A stretch of DNA of 64,000 nt from Cruorifilaria tuberocauda (Eukaryota > Nematoda > Chromadorea > Rhabditida > Onchocercidae), in contig JABVXU010000099.1 of NCBI GenBank assembly GCA_013365365.1, positions 91,555 to 155,554 on the forward strand. Direction: 5' to 3'. Shown here one piece after another: positions 23,896 through 37,600 of the stretch (position 1 is the first letter of the stretch; each line of letters begins with the position of its first letter). The notes under the pieces are model-generated. The model was given only the letters and a program-made list of their open reading frames with translations, made no database searches and was not told the origin of the DNA. Both the position numbers and the translations under genes were made by a program.

Positions 23896-23914
23896 CGAAA
23901 TTTTTAAAATTTCG
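23896..23914. repeat. Perfect short inverted repeat just upstream of the alr-1 start codon
   Basis: CGAAATTT and AAATTTCG are separated by 3 nt and end about 23 nt upstream of the ATG, so the structure lies in the 5' leader or at the transcription or trans-splice start. It could form an 8-bp hairpin in the mRNA, though A/U-rich and weak. Confidence 0.6.
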
Positions 23915-26900
23915 TTTTTAGAAGGGAAAATATTGCGATAAATTCCAATGTCCAACGTGTTTAAGTTTCCTTCTAATCTGAAAAGAAATAGGAAAAATTA
24001 AACGAATTATTTTGCGAACAAATAAAAGCGCCTTATGAGTTCTTCACGTTTGACAGGAAGGATTGAATTGAAAACTTTGAGACGACCAAATTCAAAGTTG
24101 GAATTCAGTAAAAAACATTCGTCAGTTAATTGCATTACGGATAGATAACGGGCAATGAAGATTTTCATTTCAACAAATAAGCAACAATTAATAAACGCAG
24201 AAAACGTCTTAAGTGGCTGTAGTGCTGGGGTCACGCACTCTACAAATATCATCACAGATCACTCATTAGCCTGGAAATGCCGTGCTGATAATCCACCGTG
24301 GTAGGTTTTGGCAAGAAATTATCATCTCAAATTATCACGCTAATAGGTAAGCAATTAAACTGTGTATTTCCGGGACTGAAAAATGGGGAGCAGAAGAAGT
24401 ATAGGGTAATTTAGAGTATGAATAAGAGAACATTTCTGCAATTCTCAACGGATTTTTTCTTCTACATGGAATCAATGAATAGTGCAAAATTAAATTTCAA
24501 ATATATTTGAAGAGTAAGGAGAAAAGTATCGTCATCTGATGGATCTGAAAAAGAAGGAAAGGGCAGAACTGAGGAAAGAAGAAAGCGGAGAAAGGAGGAG
24601 GAGAAGGGATAAAGTAAATAAAAATGTAATTTAAGGACTTTAATTTCCCGTAATTGAGATACAAATTTTTGCTGATGCTATCGCTGTCGCTCCTGCTTGC
24701 GTTGCCGGAACGGAGAAGAGCAAATACTCTCAGGTCTGGAAGAGCCAAAAATTTCTCTTTCAGAAATGCAGGAGAAAATCGGCATACTGTATTTTACATC
24801 AAGTTTATTCATATATACGTTTACACCTAAAAAATATGCAAATAATAGATAAATCCGGCAGAAGAAAGAAAGTAAAAAGATGCTGTGATGATAATCATCG
24901 GAATACATTTTTTTGAGTGACCAAATAGTTACTGTCAGATAGAACTGACCCTCATTTTCAGGATCCGAAATTTAAATGTAATTAGAAAATACAAACTGAT
25001 GCCAGTTTATGAGGAAAATTAAAATCGTATAAACTTTAAATCGAGCTATTGATTCCTTGACCACCGTTCACATTAAATTTTCTTTCAAGTTAAATAATTT
25101 ACTGCTTTTGGAAATGATTAAATTGTTAGAGTGAACTCTAAAGCGCGGATATTTCAGCGATCGTCGACAAAGGTTGAATAAACAAATTAGAAATCGGGAT
25201 TTAATATCGAAAAGGAAACAGGAAAGAGGAAGAAAAGTGGAGAAACTGGAAAGCAATTAAAAGCAGCAACAATAGCACATTACTTTCGTGACATGCCAGT
25301 CCCGCCACCCGAGAGGTGTTTGCACCTTGTTGATAAAATGCAAATCACTTACTGGCGGATACGTAAGCTGCAAGATGAGCTGTTTCTACAGGCATGCAAT
25401 CTTTCCTTCCTTATCACATACACATGTATGAAGTTGAATCTCTGATGATTTTCAAAAGAATTCAATTTTTAATACTAACGTGGAATGGTGAATCGCGGGA
25501 GTGATAATGGCTCCAAATACTGCAGTGATAGCGAAACGGCTTATCGCAGTGAAAAATGAAACTTCGATAGGGTAATGATCGCCGACCGATCAATTAACCA
25601 TATCATATCATTATGGAGCACTCAGAGAATTTCAAACAAATTCAATAATTCTTTTCCGAGAAGCTCAAGAAAAGCTCGTCTCACGCATTCCTTACTTTCC
25701 CTCTTTGTCAAACTTTTCTTTCGCTCTTCATTCATTGCTAGTTTAGACTTATTATGCATCTTGAATTCTGAAATTTTCTGATCCAACGAAAAGAACATTG
25801 GGTGACATTGGTAGTGACAGCAGTAAGGTAAGAATCCTCACCCCTCAAGTAGTAATAATGATAACAGATCCGAAAGTAGTAATTACTATTAAAAGAATAG
25901 GAAGAGAAGGAGGGAAAGAAGCCGAAGTGGCAATTAAGCAAATCGAAAATAGCCGGGTTGAGAAGTAATAAATTTAATAAAAGTTATAAATGGATGGGAT
26001 TATTGCGTGCGGAAGATGTTCCTTCTTGGCTGGCAGCGACGGATGGAGAAGGATTATTACTCTTGATCGTTGCTTCCCCACTCAGACAAGTAATCAAATT
26101 TGCACATTGCATGCCTCGAAACCAAACGGAAGAAGCAGGAAATGTATCAATTCAATTCAATTCCATTTCATTCACCGTCAACTGATCACCTCTCCCTTCC
26201 AATTACTAATTGTATTGCTGCTGTAACTGTAACTGTAATTACCGTTCTTCAATTATCTCATTTAATCTATCCATCATACACTCTTGTTGACATTACCATC
26301 GTCCCATCAAGCGTCGAATGTTGAAATCATAATCTACTCCACTTTCCTCATTCATGCATTGCTAATGACCAAAGTTCAATCATTAGGAGAAACAAAGACT
26401 TACTTATTGTTTTAAGAACTTTTCAAGCTGGAAGTAATCACAAATAAAAACTCAATTGCTCCCTTACCATTAATACTGAATTAATCATTTGTAATCTCAG
26501 GCCATTTACGCTCACTAAGTAATGCTTCATTCAGCGAAATAACTGATGAGAAGTACAGAAATTTTTCAAAAGTAGTAAACTTTGAAAAAATACTTATCAA
26601 AATCTTTGAAAGCTTTCTTACCTCATCTCTACATAATGTGTTAATTGATTTCCTGCTTCTCCCCGTCACTGTAATTACACCAAACGATAGTAGGAGAAGC
26701 TCAGTTCAGTTAGCAGCCATAAAATCTCTCCACATTTAAAAATTGAAGAATGAAGTAAGACTAGAAATCAGATGATCAACACAGCACTTTCCCTTCCTAT
26801 AAATCATAGTCTTAATGCGAATAGTGACGAATAATTAATTCTTAGAAGGCAGATTACTTGCGAAGGGTCATGTTGTAAGCCGATAAGAAGTAGGACAGTT

Positions 26901-29900
26901 TGATAAACAGTTTAATTCTTCTCATCCAACGGCTATTAGCTGAGCCTCATCATGGTAAGCAGCATTACTGATAAAGGATTGTTGCGAATTTACCAGAAAG
27001 TTTTTGTCGAGCATCAATACTTTTGTTTCGACACGCGACTTGACGACGGGTATGAGTAAAGATGACGAAACTTTGCGAGATAAGTATGAGTTTTCCAGTT
27101 AGCAGTTAGCAGCAGGTATAGTGGTAAGTACACGGATGGATGATTCTGAAAATGTAATTTAATTGAGTAAATCATGCAGGGAAGTAAGGGGCATTCTAAT
27201 CAACCGATTCTCCCTTCATTAGTGTAATCAAATAAACTTCTGAGGGAGAAATCGGAAATGCCACTAAACACTTATAGGTAGGTATTAAAGGTATGCAGAG
27301 ATAAATTGAAAGGCAAAATGTGGCGGTGAAAAAAGGCGGAGAAGGAAAGATGCAATTAATAGATGTGTATATGCAGCTGTAATTGGCTTTTAAACATTTT
27401 CATTCATAACTAAGTAAGTTAGTAGGAAAGTAAACCGACCAATTCTTCTAAATCCATCATCCTTCCCTTTCAACCATCCAACCCCCTCGAGAGAGCATTC
27501 GGAGTGAAGAGGATGAATGAAAGGTTGATAAGTTCAATTTGCTTCACCTTCACCTGTTAGCTACCAAATTATTTCACTCAAACTTCATCTAATGACACTG
27601 GGTAAGAGTAATAGCAGCAGTAATAGCAGTAGTAGGAATTAATTGCTTATGTCAGCAATCAAGAAGAGATAATTGATTTTGTGATTATTAAAAGAGAAGA
27701 GATATTATTATTACTATTATTACTTTAGTGCATCCATGAGAGTGAGTGATTAATGAAAAGGAGACAAAAGCAAACTGCTAGGCTGGATAACTTTTATTGA
27801 GCAGGCAACTTGCGCTTTCCACATTGTTCATCTTCCCGGTGTGCGGCCATTTATTAATAAGGCCAATAATTAGATGAAGCTGGTAGATGGAGAGAGTAGG
27901 AGGGAGGGATAAGTAAGCAGCCATACATGCAAAAGCAAATAAAACGGAAAAAGATGTAGAGATGGCTCTCGATAACATCAAGGGAAAATATATCCTGCCG
28001 GATATGACAATTAAATCTTGAAGGAATTGTTCAGGACTTGAATTAAATGAATCAAATTAACTTAAATCAAAAATCATTTCAAATTTATATGATTTATTGA
28101 ACAAACATCCATTATCGGACTTGATGCATCCCAATAAAACTCGCTAGAAATACCGAGAGTTCGTGGAGAGAATTTCATTCGGATTCTGTGTATTTGCATA
28201 TTTATATGGAGGTAATAAATTCATATTGAGCTCAGCGCTTGGCCAGTTTCCATAGCACTTAGGTAATTAAACCTCTCCTTGTAGTCAACTTGCTTATTTC
28301 AACTTGCTGTTTCTCTTCTCTTCTCATCTAACAAACATTATCAGTAATTGTTAATCAAAAAAGCAATACAAGTAAGTACTCGAGGACTTCATGCCTTTAA
28401 AACTTTCCGATTGTTTGAGGAGAGAAGTTCGGCTGGACTGTGTTTCTCTTGTATTCTACAGTTAGTGGAGAAGTGAGATTCCTCCTATCAGTTACAAGTA
28501 CTTACTACCATTCAATGAAAAAGAAAGAAACTGCCAGAAGTGTTGAATTTGGGAGGAACGTGAGGAAAGTGAACGAAGTGAACATTGAAAAGAAATCAGG
28601 AAAAGGTGAGGTGAGAAGGTATTTGTCTGTCATTGGAGAAATGAAAATTTGTAATGCTAATGCTTATAATGACTTAGCATGATAAAATATTATCATTTAT
28701 GGTAATTATGTTAGCCTTTGACGACATCAACGAGAGAAGCGAAATGGCATAATGAATATCCTTTATTGTTCAAGTTTACTCGATTTCAATTGATGAGCAG
28801 TAATCGATAGGAGCGGGAAGATTAGTTGAAGTTTGAATAGCTAAAAAGATAGTCTGATGCAATGTAATTACAACTTAAGCTCATTTCCTTCTGCAAGCAT
28901 AAACGCTTGAACCTGGCTGATCTCTATTGAAACAAATCACTTATAAGACATTTTCATGTTTCAGTAAATTATAGCAGTGAAAGAAGAGAGAGAATTTAAT
29001 GAAAATTCTTCAAGTCTATTAAGATGCACAGCGTTTCTTCTCTTCGGAATACGAATACATCGGCCACTTTGCGGCAAACTTCTCTTCCATTACCTGTCGT
29101 CCTGTAGTCCTCCACTGAGACTTACTGCTTCAGAGCAAAAGAAAGCTTCTGGATGTTTTCCATAGGTCCGATCACGTCACTTGATTCAAAGCCGCCGATC
29201 ACACTGATTCCAATCACTTCCGCTACTGGAAGCAGAGCGAGAAAAGATGCCAGAAGACACGGGGGAGCAATCTCTCAGGAATAATATCACAAATTTTCCT
29301 CCACCAAAAACACGGATATGTGTTTGTCGTTGTAAATGGAGAAAATAGAATATTTCCAAAGCAGAAAACTTATGAATATTTTTCGAAATATTCCGATGTG
29401 TTATTTGCAGCGGGAAGAGAACATCGTCAGTAGTATAGTGAGGATGAAATTATTGATCTGACGGAATTACAACCAGAAGAAGTGAAAATCATAATTTTTT
29501 AATTATAGCAAAATCTCAAAAGCACTCCCCGCCTTACAGCATTGGAAAGACAATGGATGTACTTTGCGCTTCCAACCAAAATATCATATTTGGCTTCATT
29601 GAGCATTCACTGCTTCAATAACACTGGCCGAAGAACTGCGGTCATTTCAGGAATGGAAGTTTAATTTACAGGAGAAATTTGAATGCTCACTGATGCTCGG
29701 GAGTTCTTACAAAAGAGATTAGTTGAAGGTTTGGACTGGAACTGAAGGAAGTGAATGAAAAGATCCTGACGTAGTTACGGGTAAACCGCTGTGTTAATTG
29801 AATTGATTAGTGGTTTTGAAGAATAAAAAATAAAATTGCTTCCTCCACTCCTCTCTCTCTGTTCACTCCTGGTTATCGCTTATGTCTTATCATCTAAACT

Positions 29901-30258
29901 TACATCCTTGAAAAGATTGCAAGAAGCACGAGGGAAAATACCTCTGGCGGCAGTCGTATTTCCGGCTGTCATTTCGTCATCGCAACATGACCTTAATTAG
30001 ATTTCAGTTCCAGTAAATAATTTGTCAAATGCAATATAACTTGTCATTTCTCCTCTCTCTATTCTCTTACTTTCCACTTTGGAGAATTTATATTTTAATA
30101 TTGAGATGAATAATTTAAAGGACGCATAGATTTTGACTCACTTTTAGTTGAATTACTTTAATTAATGTACTTTCCTTCAACAATATTGATAATTGCGTCC
30201 CGCACTGCTACAGCACTCCGTATTCCGTCTCAGATAGGGAATTGCCATTGCTACCTCG

Positions 30259-30265
30259 TATCGCT

Positions 30266-30298
<33 letters not shown>

Positions 30299-30299
30299 C
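30259..30299. repeat. (GCCGTC)n hexanucleotide microsatellite
   Basis: Five near-perfect GCCGTC units flanked by variants, standing out as GC-rich in an AT-rich region. One plus-strand frame reads Ser-Pro repeats, but no splice sites or family context support a gene. Confidence 0.85.
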
Positions 30300-31013
30300 C
30301 CATCGCAGAGATGTCCAACCCGCTTTTCCTCCCTAAAACACTCCCGTATCTCGTCGAATCGCTCTAATCATGATAGTGATGCCGTGAAATAAGCTCAATC
30401 AAATATGACTAACGATTCTTTTACAATATTCTCTCGTGTTCGGGTCGTCCAGTTCTACCAGACCACGGTGTTATTGTCACCATAAAATTCCTGCCGTAAC
30501 TTCAAGGTTGCTATTATTCCGGCCTGCTATGTTTCTTACTCTCTTTCGATCTCAAAAGACCAAAAAGTAATTATTGAAAATGGAATTTGTAGAGAGCCAA
30601 CGATCGAAATCTTTATTTTACAGATGGATTGTCCAGAGTTGCGCTAAACTCCTGAGAACTAGTTCAGGTACAGATTTCTAATTTCTGCTTATCACTGAAA
30701 TGATACGGTGCCAAATAGTTTTGGAATATAAGAGAGAGGAAAGAGGAACGGGAATGCAGTATTGGTTACTGCCACTGAATATATTTTATATATTTTCCCA
30801 TGGAAAAGATAGCTTCCCTTCGAATAAAAGCAAATTGTTGGGAGTGAGGAAGGAAGAAGCTTAAGGAGTAATTTTATGAAAGTTAACTTTAAGCAATCAC
30901 TTAGAGAGTGAGAAGTCAAAACATGGAAAGCATATAATGTTATAATAGTATAGTTATGATAAAATAATTTTATACTTTTTATTGTTCATTTCATATAAGA
31001 GGGACAATCACGG

Positions 31014-31090
31014 GGCCTCAGGCTTATAGGAGGCCAAGCAGTCGAGAGCTTCGCCGACCCTAGCCGAGTTGAGTCTGGCTGCCAAGCCAG
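31014..31090. other. GC-rich island with two short hairpins
   Basis: GGCCTC (31014-31019) pairs with GAGGCC (31030-31035), and CTGGCT (31075-31080) pairs with AGCCAG (31085-31090). The segment is far richer in G and C than its surroundings. It does not fold as a tRNA and I see no clear H/ACA or C/D box layout. It could be a small structured RNA, a conserved element or a fragment of an old insertion. Confidence 0.35.
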
Positions 31091-33391
31091 CCAAGCTGTT
31101 TGGAAGTGGAGAAGCAATTTCTTCGATGAGTTGGATATTTGGACAATCGTATAATAAAATCAAAAAGTGAAATAGACTGCTTTCCCATTCCCTCCGGTCC
31201 CCAAAACACCGGTGCCACAAAATGGCAATATTTATGCGCCGTTGGAAATGATCACTTAATGCAATCAAAATGACGCTTGCACTAAAATCATATCAAATAA
31301 AACATTACATGGAGGAAAGCACTTTCCATGCGAATGTTTACGAGCAAATTGATGATGGAACGCGGAAGAATCTGAAAGAAAGATTTCGGGGTGTGACAGC
31401 GAGATGACCGGAAATCTGCATGAGAGTTCAGGATTACTTCACTAAAGAAGAAAGATGGATATCAGTGATTCCTACTGATAGCAAGAAGCACTTCTTGGCA
31501 TACTTTTACTAATTAAATTAAGGAATTGCTGGAATTGCGATTAATTTATTCCATCACGGAGTGAAATTCATTCTTATCGAAATTACTAAACAAAACGACT
31601 CTTCCAAAGGTAATATTAGTCACAAAGCAAACTCTTAAGTGCTCCAACCATGGCTACAAGCATACACATCATCTCACCATCTCATTTAAATGCATTTTAA
31701 ATTGTCTGCTACATTTCCCAACAGACACACACACAACGTTGTATCGACATGCATGCATACATTACGACGTACTCATATGTATATTATGATGCTAATAATA
31801 TGATAGCATTATGGTACCGATAATGTGATAAAAATGCGTGCACTCCGCCAGCACAGCGAACAGAATACTGAACGGAACACTGCGACAGGGAACTTTTCGT
31901 TCGCAACTTTCATCAGCGACCTGCGAATCCGAAACAGTCAGGGAAGATTTTAGCATAAGTGAAATTCGTTTCGGATTTTCGTCTTACCAACTATCATCTC
32001 TCATCACTTGTTACTCAAGGCAAAATTACTATGTAATATTTTTCCTATAAAAAGTCTCTCCACAATCTAATTAGAAAATTCGCTAAACGAAATATCAAAT
32101 TACGAAATCGAGAACAATCCGGCATTGCAAACCTTTTCTGGCATATCATGACTTGGTAATATGCGACTAGGTAATAGTCGGATGTTACCGGAATAGATGC
32201 AGCGTTTGAAATAGACAGTCATACTGACTTGCAAAAGTATTTGATTTCGTCAAGAGAGGAGAAAGGCTTCCTGTAAAGGTGTGACTTGTGACCTTTGTAA
32301 TACAGGAGGTCCTTTACTGCTATTACAAGAGGGGACAAATTGCATGGCATTCCTGATACATCTGATCTGGAACTTATAGGCCTTCGAAAGATTGAAGGTT
32401 TGCGTGACGGAAGGAAAAATGTTAGGAATGTTCAAATAGCTAACCTTCAATTGAAATATGGAGAGTGGATAGAGGGAAATGTAAGAGGGAAGAGGAGAAG
32501 GATGAAGTGAAAGGTTCGACCTAAGACAGAGACCCTCAGCCAGGTATTCCTCTCAAGTTATTGTTTCACAATGAATTTGGAACAAACGACGAGATTATGA
32601 ATAAGCAAGAAGTGACGGAGGCATCATACATATCTGTGTAATATTTTTTGATCGTTTCTGTCCATTGGAATTTTATGAGTGATGATGATTAATTTCGTTT
32701 TCTTTCTTTCTTCTTCTATTATTTGGTCTATCATTTTGCCATTTGTTCGCACAGCTCGTCGATGAATGTGCCACAAATAATCTTCCAATAAGCTTTCTCT
32801 TAAATGGGAAACTTTGCCAGCAACAATCACTCCACCTCATCTGAAGCTCACTCTCCTCCACCTTCACTCAAACTGACGTAAATGACGCTAACTCAGCCGC
32901 CATTATCAATCGGATGACGCTCGATGACGGCTGATAAACGGTTAAAGCTGGCTAGCTTGCTTCGTACTTTCATTCAACATCAATTCATGCGGGTGGAATT
33001 CTTGCATTTCTCTTCCTTAGAATTTCAAAATTATTACTGCTGAATCATCCCATCCCATTCCATCCCTTCTTCCTCTATCCCCAATGTTTAATTGTTCTAC
33101 AAGCATACTGTTAGATACTGGGACGTTCGTTAGACAGTTTCAGGGAGAGTGTAACAAGATGAGAGAAATGAATAAACCTCCTTATCTCCTCCTCGAGCAC
33201 TGAGTTACCTGAACATCTGATCACTGTCTCTAAACATCAGAAGCTACTTCTACTCTGTGGTGCACACATGCTGTGCAAACTCAATCACTTATTAACTCAA
33301 ATTATCGGATTAATTGCTCTTTCATTACGGAACGGATAAATTGAATTGAGGAGGAATGACGAGACTCATGAAAGGATTGCAGATAGCATAT

Positions 33392-33410
33392 GAGAGGGAG
33401 AGAGAGAGAA
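33392..33410. repeat. (GA)n-rich tract
   Basis: Purine-only run of mostly GA units in the non-coding region upstream of alr-1. Confidence 0.8.
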
Positions 33411-34550
33411 GGTTACGGAAAGGAAATTATTCATCCATCCACCGGTAGTAATGAGCAGTAGTAGCAAGTGTGACAGTAACAAATTTCAGCATTGCACCGT
33501 TCGTTTACCGTAAACCTATCCGTTGTATTATTCGGAATGGACGGAAAGAGTAACAGTTCCAATTACTGCACTGGCTTTCACTCATACATACATATCATTC
33601 GCTGTAGGATGAACAGTACTACCTGTCACTCTTCTGATCGTTCTGATCACTTTGCAGCTTATCTGACATCATTAGAGAATGATCTTACACCAATTACAGC
33701 TCATTTAATTGGGTGCCGGACGATCATGGAATAAAATATCGCATAGCAAAAATCACTTGAGGTAACTTGAGGTAAAAATGATTTGCTGCGACGGATTTGG
33801 AATTGATAGGAGCAAGAAACTATTACTCAAACGATATCAATCGAAACAGCTTCCCTTCCTCTTTCATTCAAATGGCCAATTTTAAGGTGAGATGCAATTT
33901 GAGGGCACGAAATGCAAAGCTAATCTGATATGTAAGCATGAGCCCACCGTTCTTTCACTATCCAAATTAAGCCTATAATTTGTAACAGAAAATACCTCAA
34001 TTAGAGCAGGACCGATAATGTTTATGGCTATAGTTACCAGAAATTGAGCAGCTCATTTAACAACAAACAATTCTCGCTTTCCTTCACTCCCTTCCTATTC
34101 TTGGCAAGGAATTTGAATACGGTGTGAGAATTTAAAAGTATGAACTTTGCTAGGGTGGAAGTGGAATTTGGAGAACGGTCATTTCCACTGACAGAGAGAA
34201 TTTTAATTTTGTTGACATTTCTCGAAAAGGTTCGAAAGCTGAAAAAGTATATTGTTATGAAATGTAATCCAAATTTAGGAAAATATTTCAGAAGCACCCA
34301 GCGCATTAAAGTCGGAAAAGAGTAAATTCAACGGTGAAGAAAGGAGCTTCTATAGGTCAAAAAATTTCGGAATGATTTGCAATTATACAATTTAATAGTC
34401 AGCTATAGCTAATGTAAGTCTAATTTGATTCGGAGGAAGATTCTTGTAATCCGATCCGTTCCTTCAGTCATTGTAGAGGTGTAGAAGAGCACTTCGAGAC
34501 GATATATCAATTGACGGCCAGAGTTGTAAACAGAGACATTACATATGGCT

Positions 34551-34614
34551 ATTATTACTGTTTATTACTACTATTACTATTATTTTATTATTATTATTAT
34601 TATTATTTTTATTG
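34551..34614. repeat. (ATT)n microsatellite, imperfect
   Basis: ATT/ACT triplets with a pure block of about eight ATT units in the middle. Non-coding. Confidence 0.85.
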
Positions 34615-37600
34615 ACAGTTGATTCTTAACAAAATGATAAGATTGATAGCTCTAAATGGAATTCAAAACTGAAAATAAAAGTTCAGTAAATGCTTCAGGC
34701 TAGCAACGTGACGATGGTAATAATATAGCGAAAAACTTTAGATGCTAATAACATCAACATGAAATCTTGAATTGGTTACAGAAAACTAATTTTTTTTCTC
34801 AATCCAATCCTCACAATGCAAATGTAATATGTAACTGAGATTAAATGGAATAAATTCAATAATTCTTAAAAGAGCAGAGGTCAATGAACGACATCATATC
34901 CGGAGTGTGACCCCTCTGATATCGAAAAACACAATAACACGAACCGAAGAGAATGGAGTGAGCGTTCAAATTAATATTGGAAAGAAAAAGCAAACGTGAG
35001 AATGAAGCAGTATAGCTGTTGAGATTACTCGAGATTGAGCTGGTACTTTGTTTTTCACCTGAACTGATGAAAGGTAATGGATGGAACGAAGGTCGATTCC
35101 TGGAAGTTTGAAACCGTTATTGTCACGTTTTCCATTCCAATTCCATTTATTCAGACAGAAACTTCCTCAGATTTTCAATCGCTCAAGAAATTCACTGAGA
35201 ATTGAAAATGCAAGCAAATGTTTCTCTTCTTCTCTAACAACTTATCAAAAAACAAAATATTAGACAGATTATTAGATTGGATAATGAGGAGGGCAGGTGA
35301 AGGATGACATGGCTGAACTAAGATTTGGATTAGAATTTGATACGGTGATAAGTATTAAAATGTCATAGCAACCTGTCTAAGCAAAACATAAACCTCATCC
35401 CCTTTCTCCTTCCCCAGGTATATGCCACTAATTAACACTGACTACAATTTAGCTTATTAATCAAGCTAATGATGTTATTGCTCGCTGACTATAACACTAT
35501 GGACATTATAACGATTTCAAAACTACTCAATAAGTAGCAATATAACAATGATTCGTCCATGCAATATAGGCAGGCAATCCCTCATCAAACAGAAATGATT
35601 GATAATAATCAGATTATCTTCCCCTCCAACTAACAGTGATTGGCTGGTTGGCAGATAATTGTATCATACAACAACAGCGCCCGATATTTACCTTTACCTT
35701 TTTCTAAAGGGCTGTGGAGGGAGGGATTAATGAAAGAGAAAATTAATTATCAGAAAAGTATCGCCTTATAATTTACTAATTGATGCAATAAACGGTGAAG
35801 GAAAGGAGGCAGAAGAGAAATAAAGTGCTGAGGCTTCAAGTTCAATAGGAATTTCCAAAACTTTGTGACAAACAACACCGGTTATCTCTCCTTTCTTTAT
35901 CAGATGATATTAACAGGTTGAGATCAGAAATAGAACCATCCCTCCTGGATACCTGAGCTTTCATAGCTTCTATTTTAGATGACTGCAGCAAAGCATTGAA
36001 GATAGAAAACATTTTCCAGGGCTTTTAAAATCAAATTGCAGACAAAGAAATTGTTGAAAAGTCTCTTCCTTTCACACATTTCAATAAAAAAGATTAGAAG
36101 AGTTGTTAATTCTGCTAAAGTGAAATTTAGGTATATGCAATTTGAATCCACGATCATCAGTACGAGCACTTTCGATGAATTAGGTTGAATGATGTGACCC
36201 TTCGCCTTTACTTCTTTACCAACTTTGCAGTAAGTTTTGCAGTAGTCTCTTAGTTCAACGCTTATCTAATTATAACCTCACCTACAATCAGATTTCTCAA
36301 ACTATGTCCAGTAGCGTAAAGGAAATAGCACAAAGTAAAGTAACTTCTAACAAGAACGAAATATCTAAGTAAGTTCGAATCAACAAACTGGCATTTGGGA
36401 ATGATGCATGCCTAAGCATTTAGCCTACTCTCGGCTCAGGTCCTTCTAAAAGGAAAATGATTATATGAGATATTGGCCCATTAACAATAGCAATAGCAGC
36501 AGAAATCAAGTGCTTTGAATTATGATTTAAATCACCCTGAGCCAAAATGCAAAACAAAGTTATCGCTTACCATTAATCTCTGTAAAATGTCCAAAAGCAT
36601 TCAGTCACAAAGCGTTGGCCTTACTGTCGTCACTCCTTCTAAATTGCTCTTAAATACTGGTTAGTTGCTTACTATACTAATGTAATGTGTCTTGCTTCTC
36701 TGGCAGCCCTTAGGCCAAGAAATACGGAGGAAAAACAGCCTAATAGCTAAGGAAAGCTTTAAGACCCGTTTAAATGCAATTTACTGATAAGTGATGATTG
36801 CTGCTCACAGGATATGGGCTGTGGTTTGATGCAGTCAGCAAATAGTTCACGGGTATATTCCTGTCGAAATAATGAAAATTCTGCCGTTGATTGATTTGTC
36901 ACTACCGTGGCTCGAGAATGGATCTGTGCTCGGCCAAGTCTTGCTTATTCCTAAAACTCGACATGTACAATGCACACTGCTCCATAGATATTTCTTATTC
37001 CTCAGGCATATCACTAATAATAATTTCAGACAAACTCGGAGAATGAAAGGGCGGGGAATTAGGAAGAGAGAGAAAATATAGCGGCATTTTCATAAGATGA
37101 CAGAGCGTTAAAATGAAGATTCTCTAATCTTTGAAACAATCTGAGAAGCCGGAGATTCGAAGAACTCTCAGGAATAGAATGCTTCGCTGAGAGGTTGCGA
37201 AAAGTAAGGTAAGCACGTCATTCCTCTTACTTGACCCTTTTCCAGGTCAACAAATCACTGCAGTACTTTTGCAGTGATCAGCAATGATAAAAACTTCATT
37301 TCAAAAATAAATTTGGCGGTTAAGAACTTGCATCGAAAGCGCACGTTGGAAGTTTGTACTATTTATGAGTCAACGACATTGACGAAATAATATAATTTAT
37401 ATGTATAATGGGTGGAAACTTTGCGACGCTTACATCAAGGATTTTCGGTTACTTTCAGGTAAAGGTAATCGACGTGGAGTGGCCTTCGAAAAAACGAAAT
37501 TATTACCGATGTTAATTACTTCTTGCTGATGAACAATCACTACCACCCGCGTTTTCTCCTTTTCAAGGGGCCACATCAAGTGGACACACCGCTAATGACC

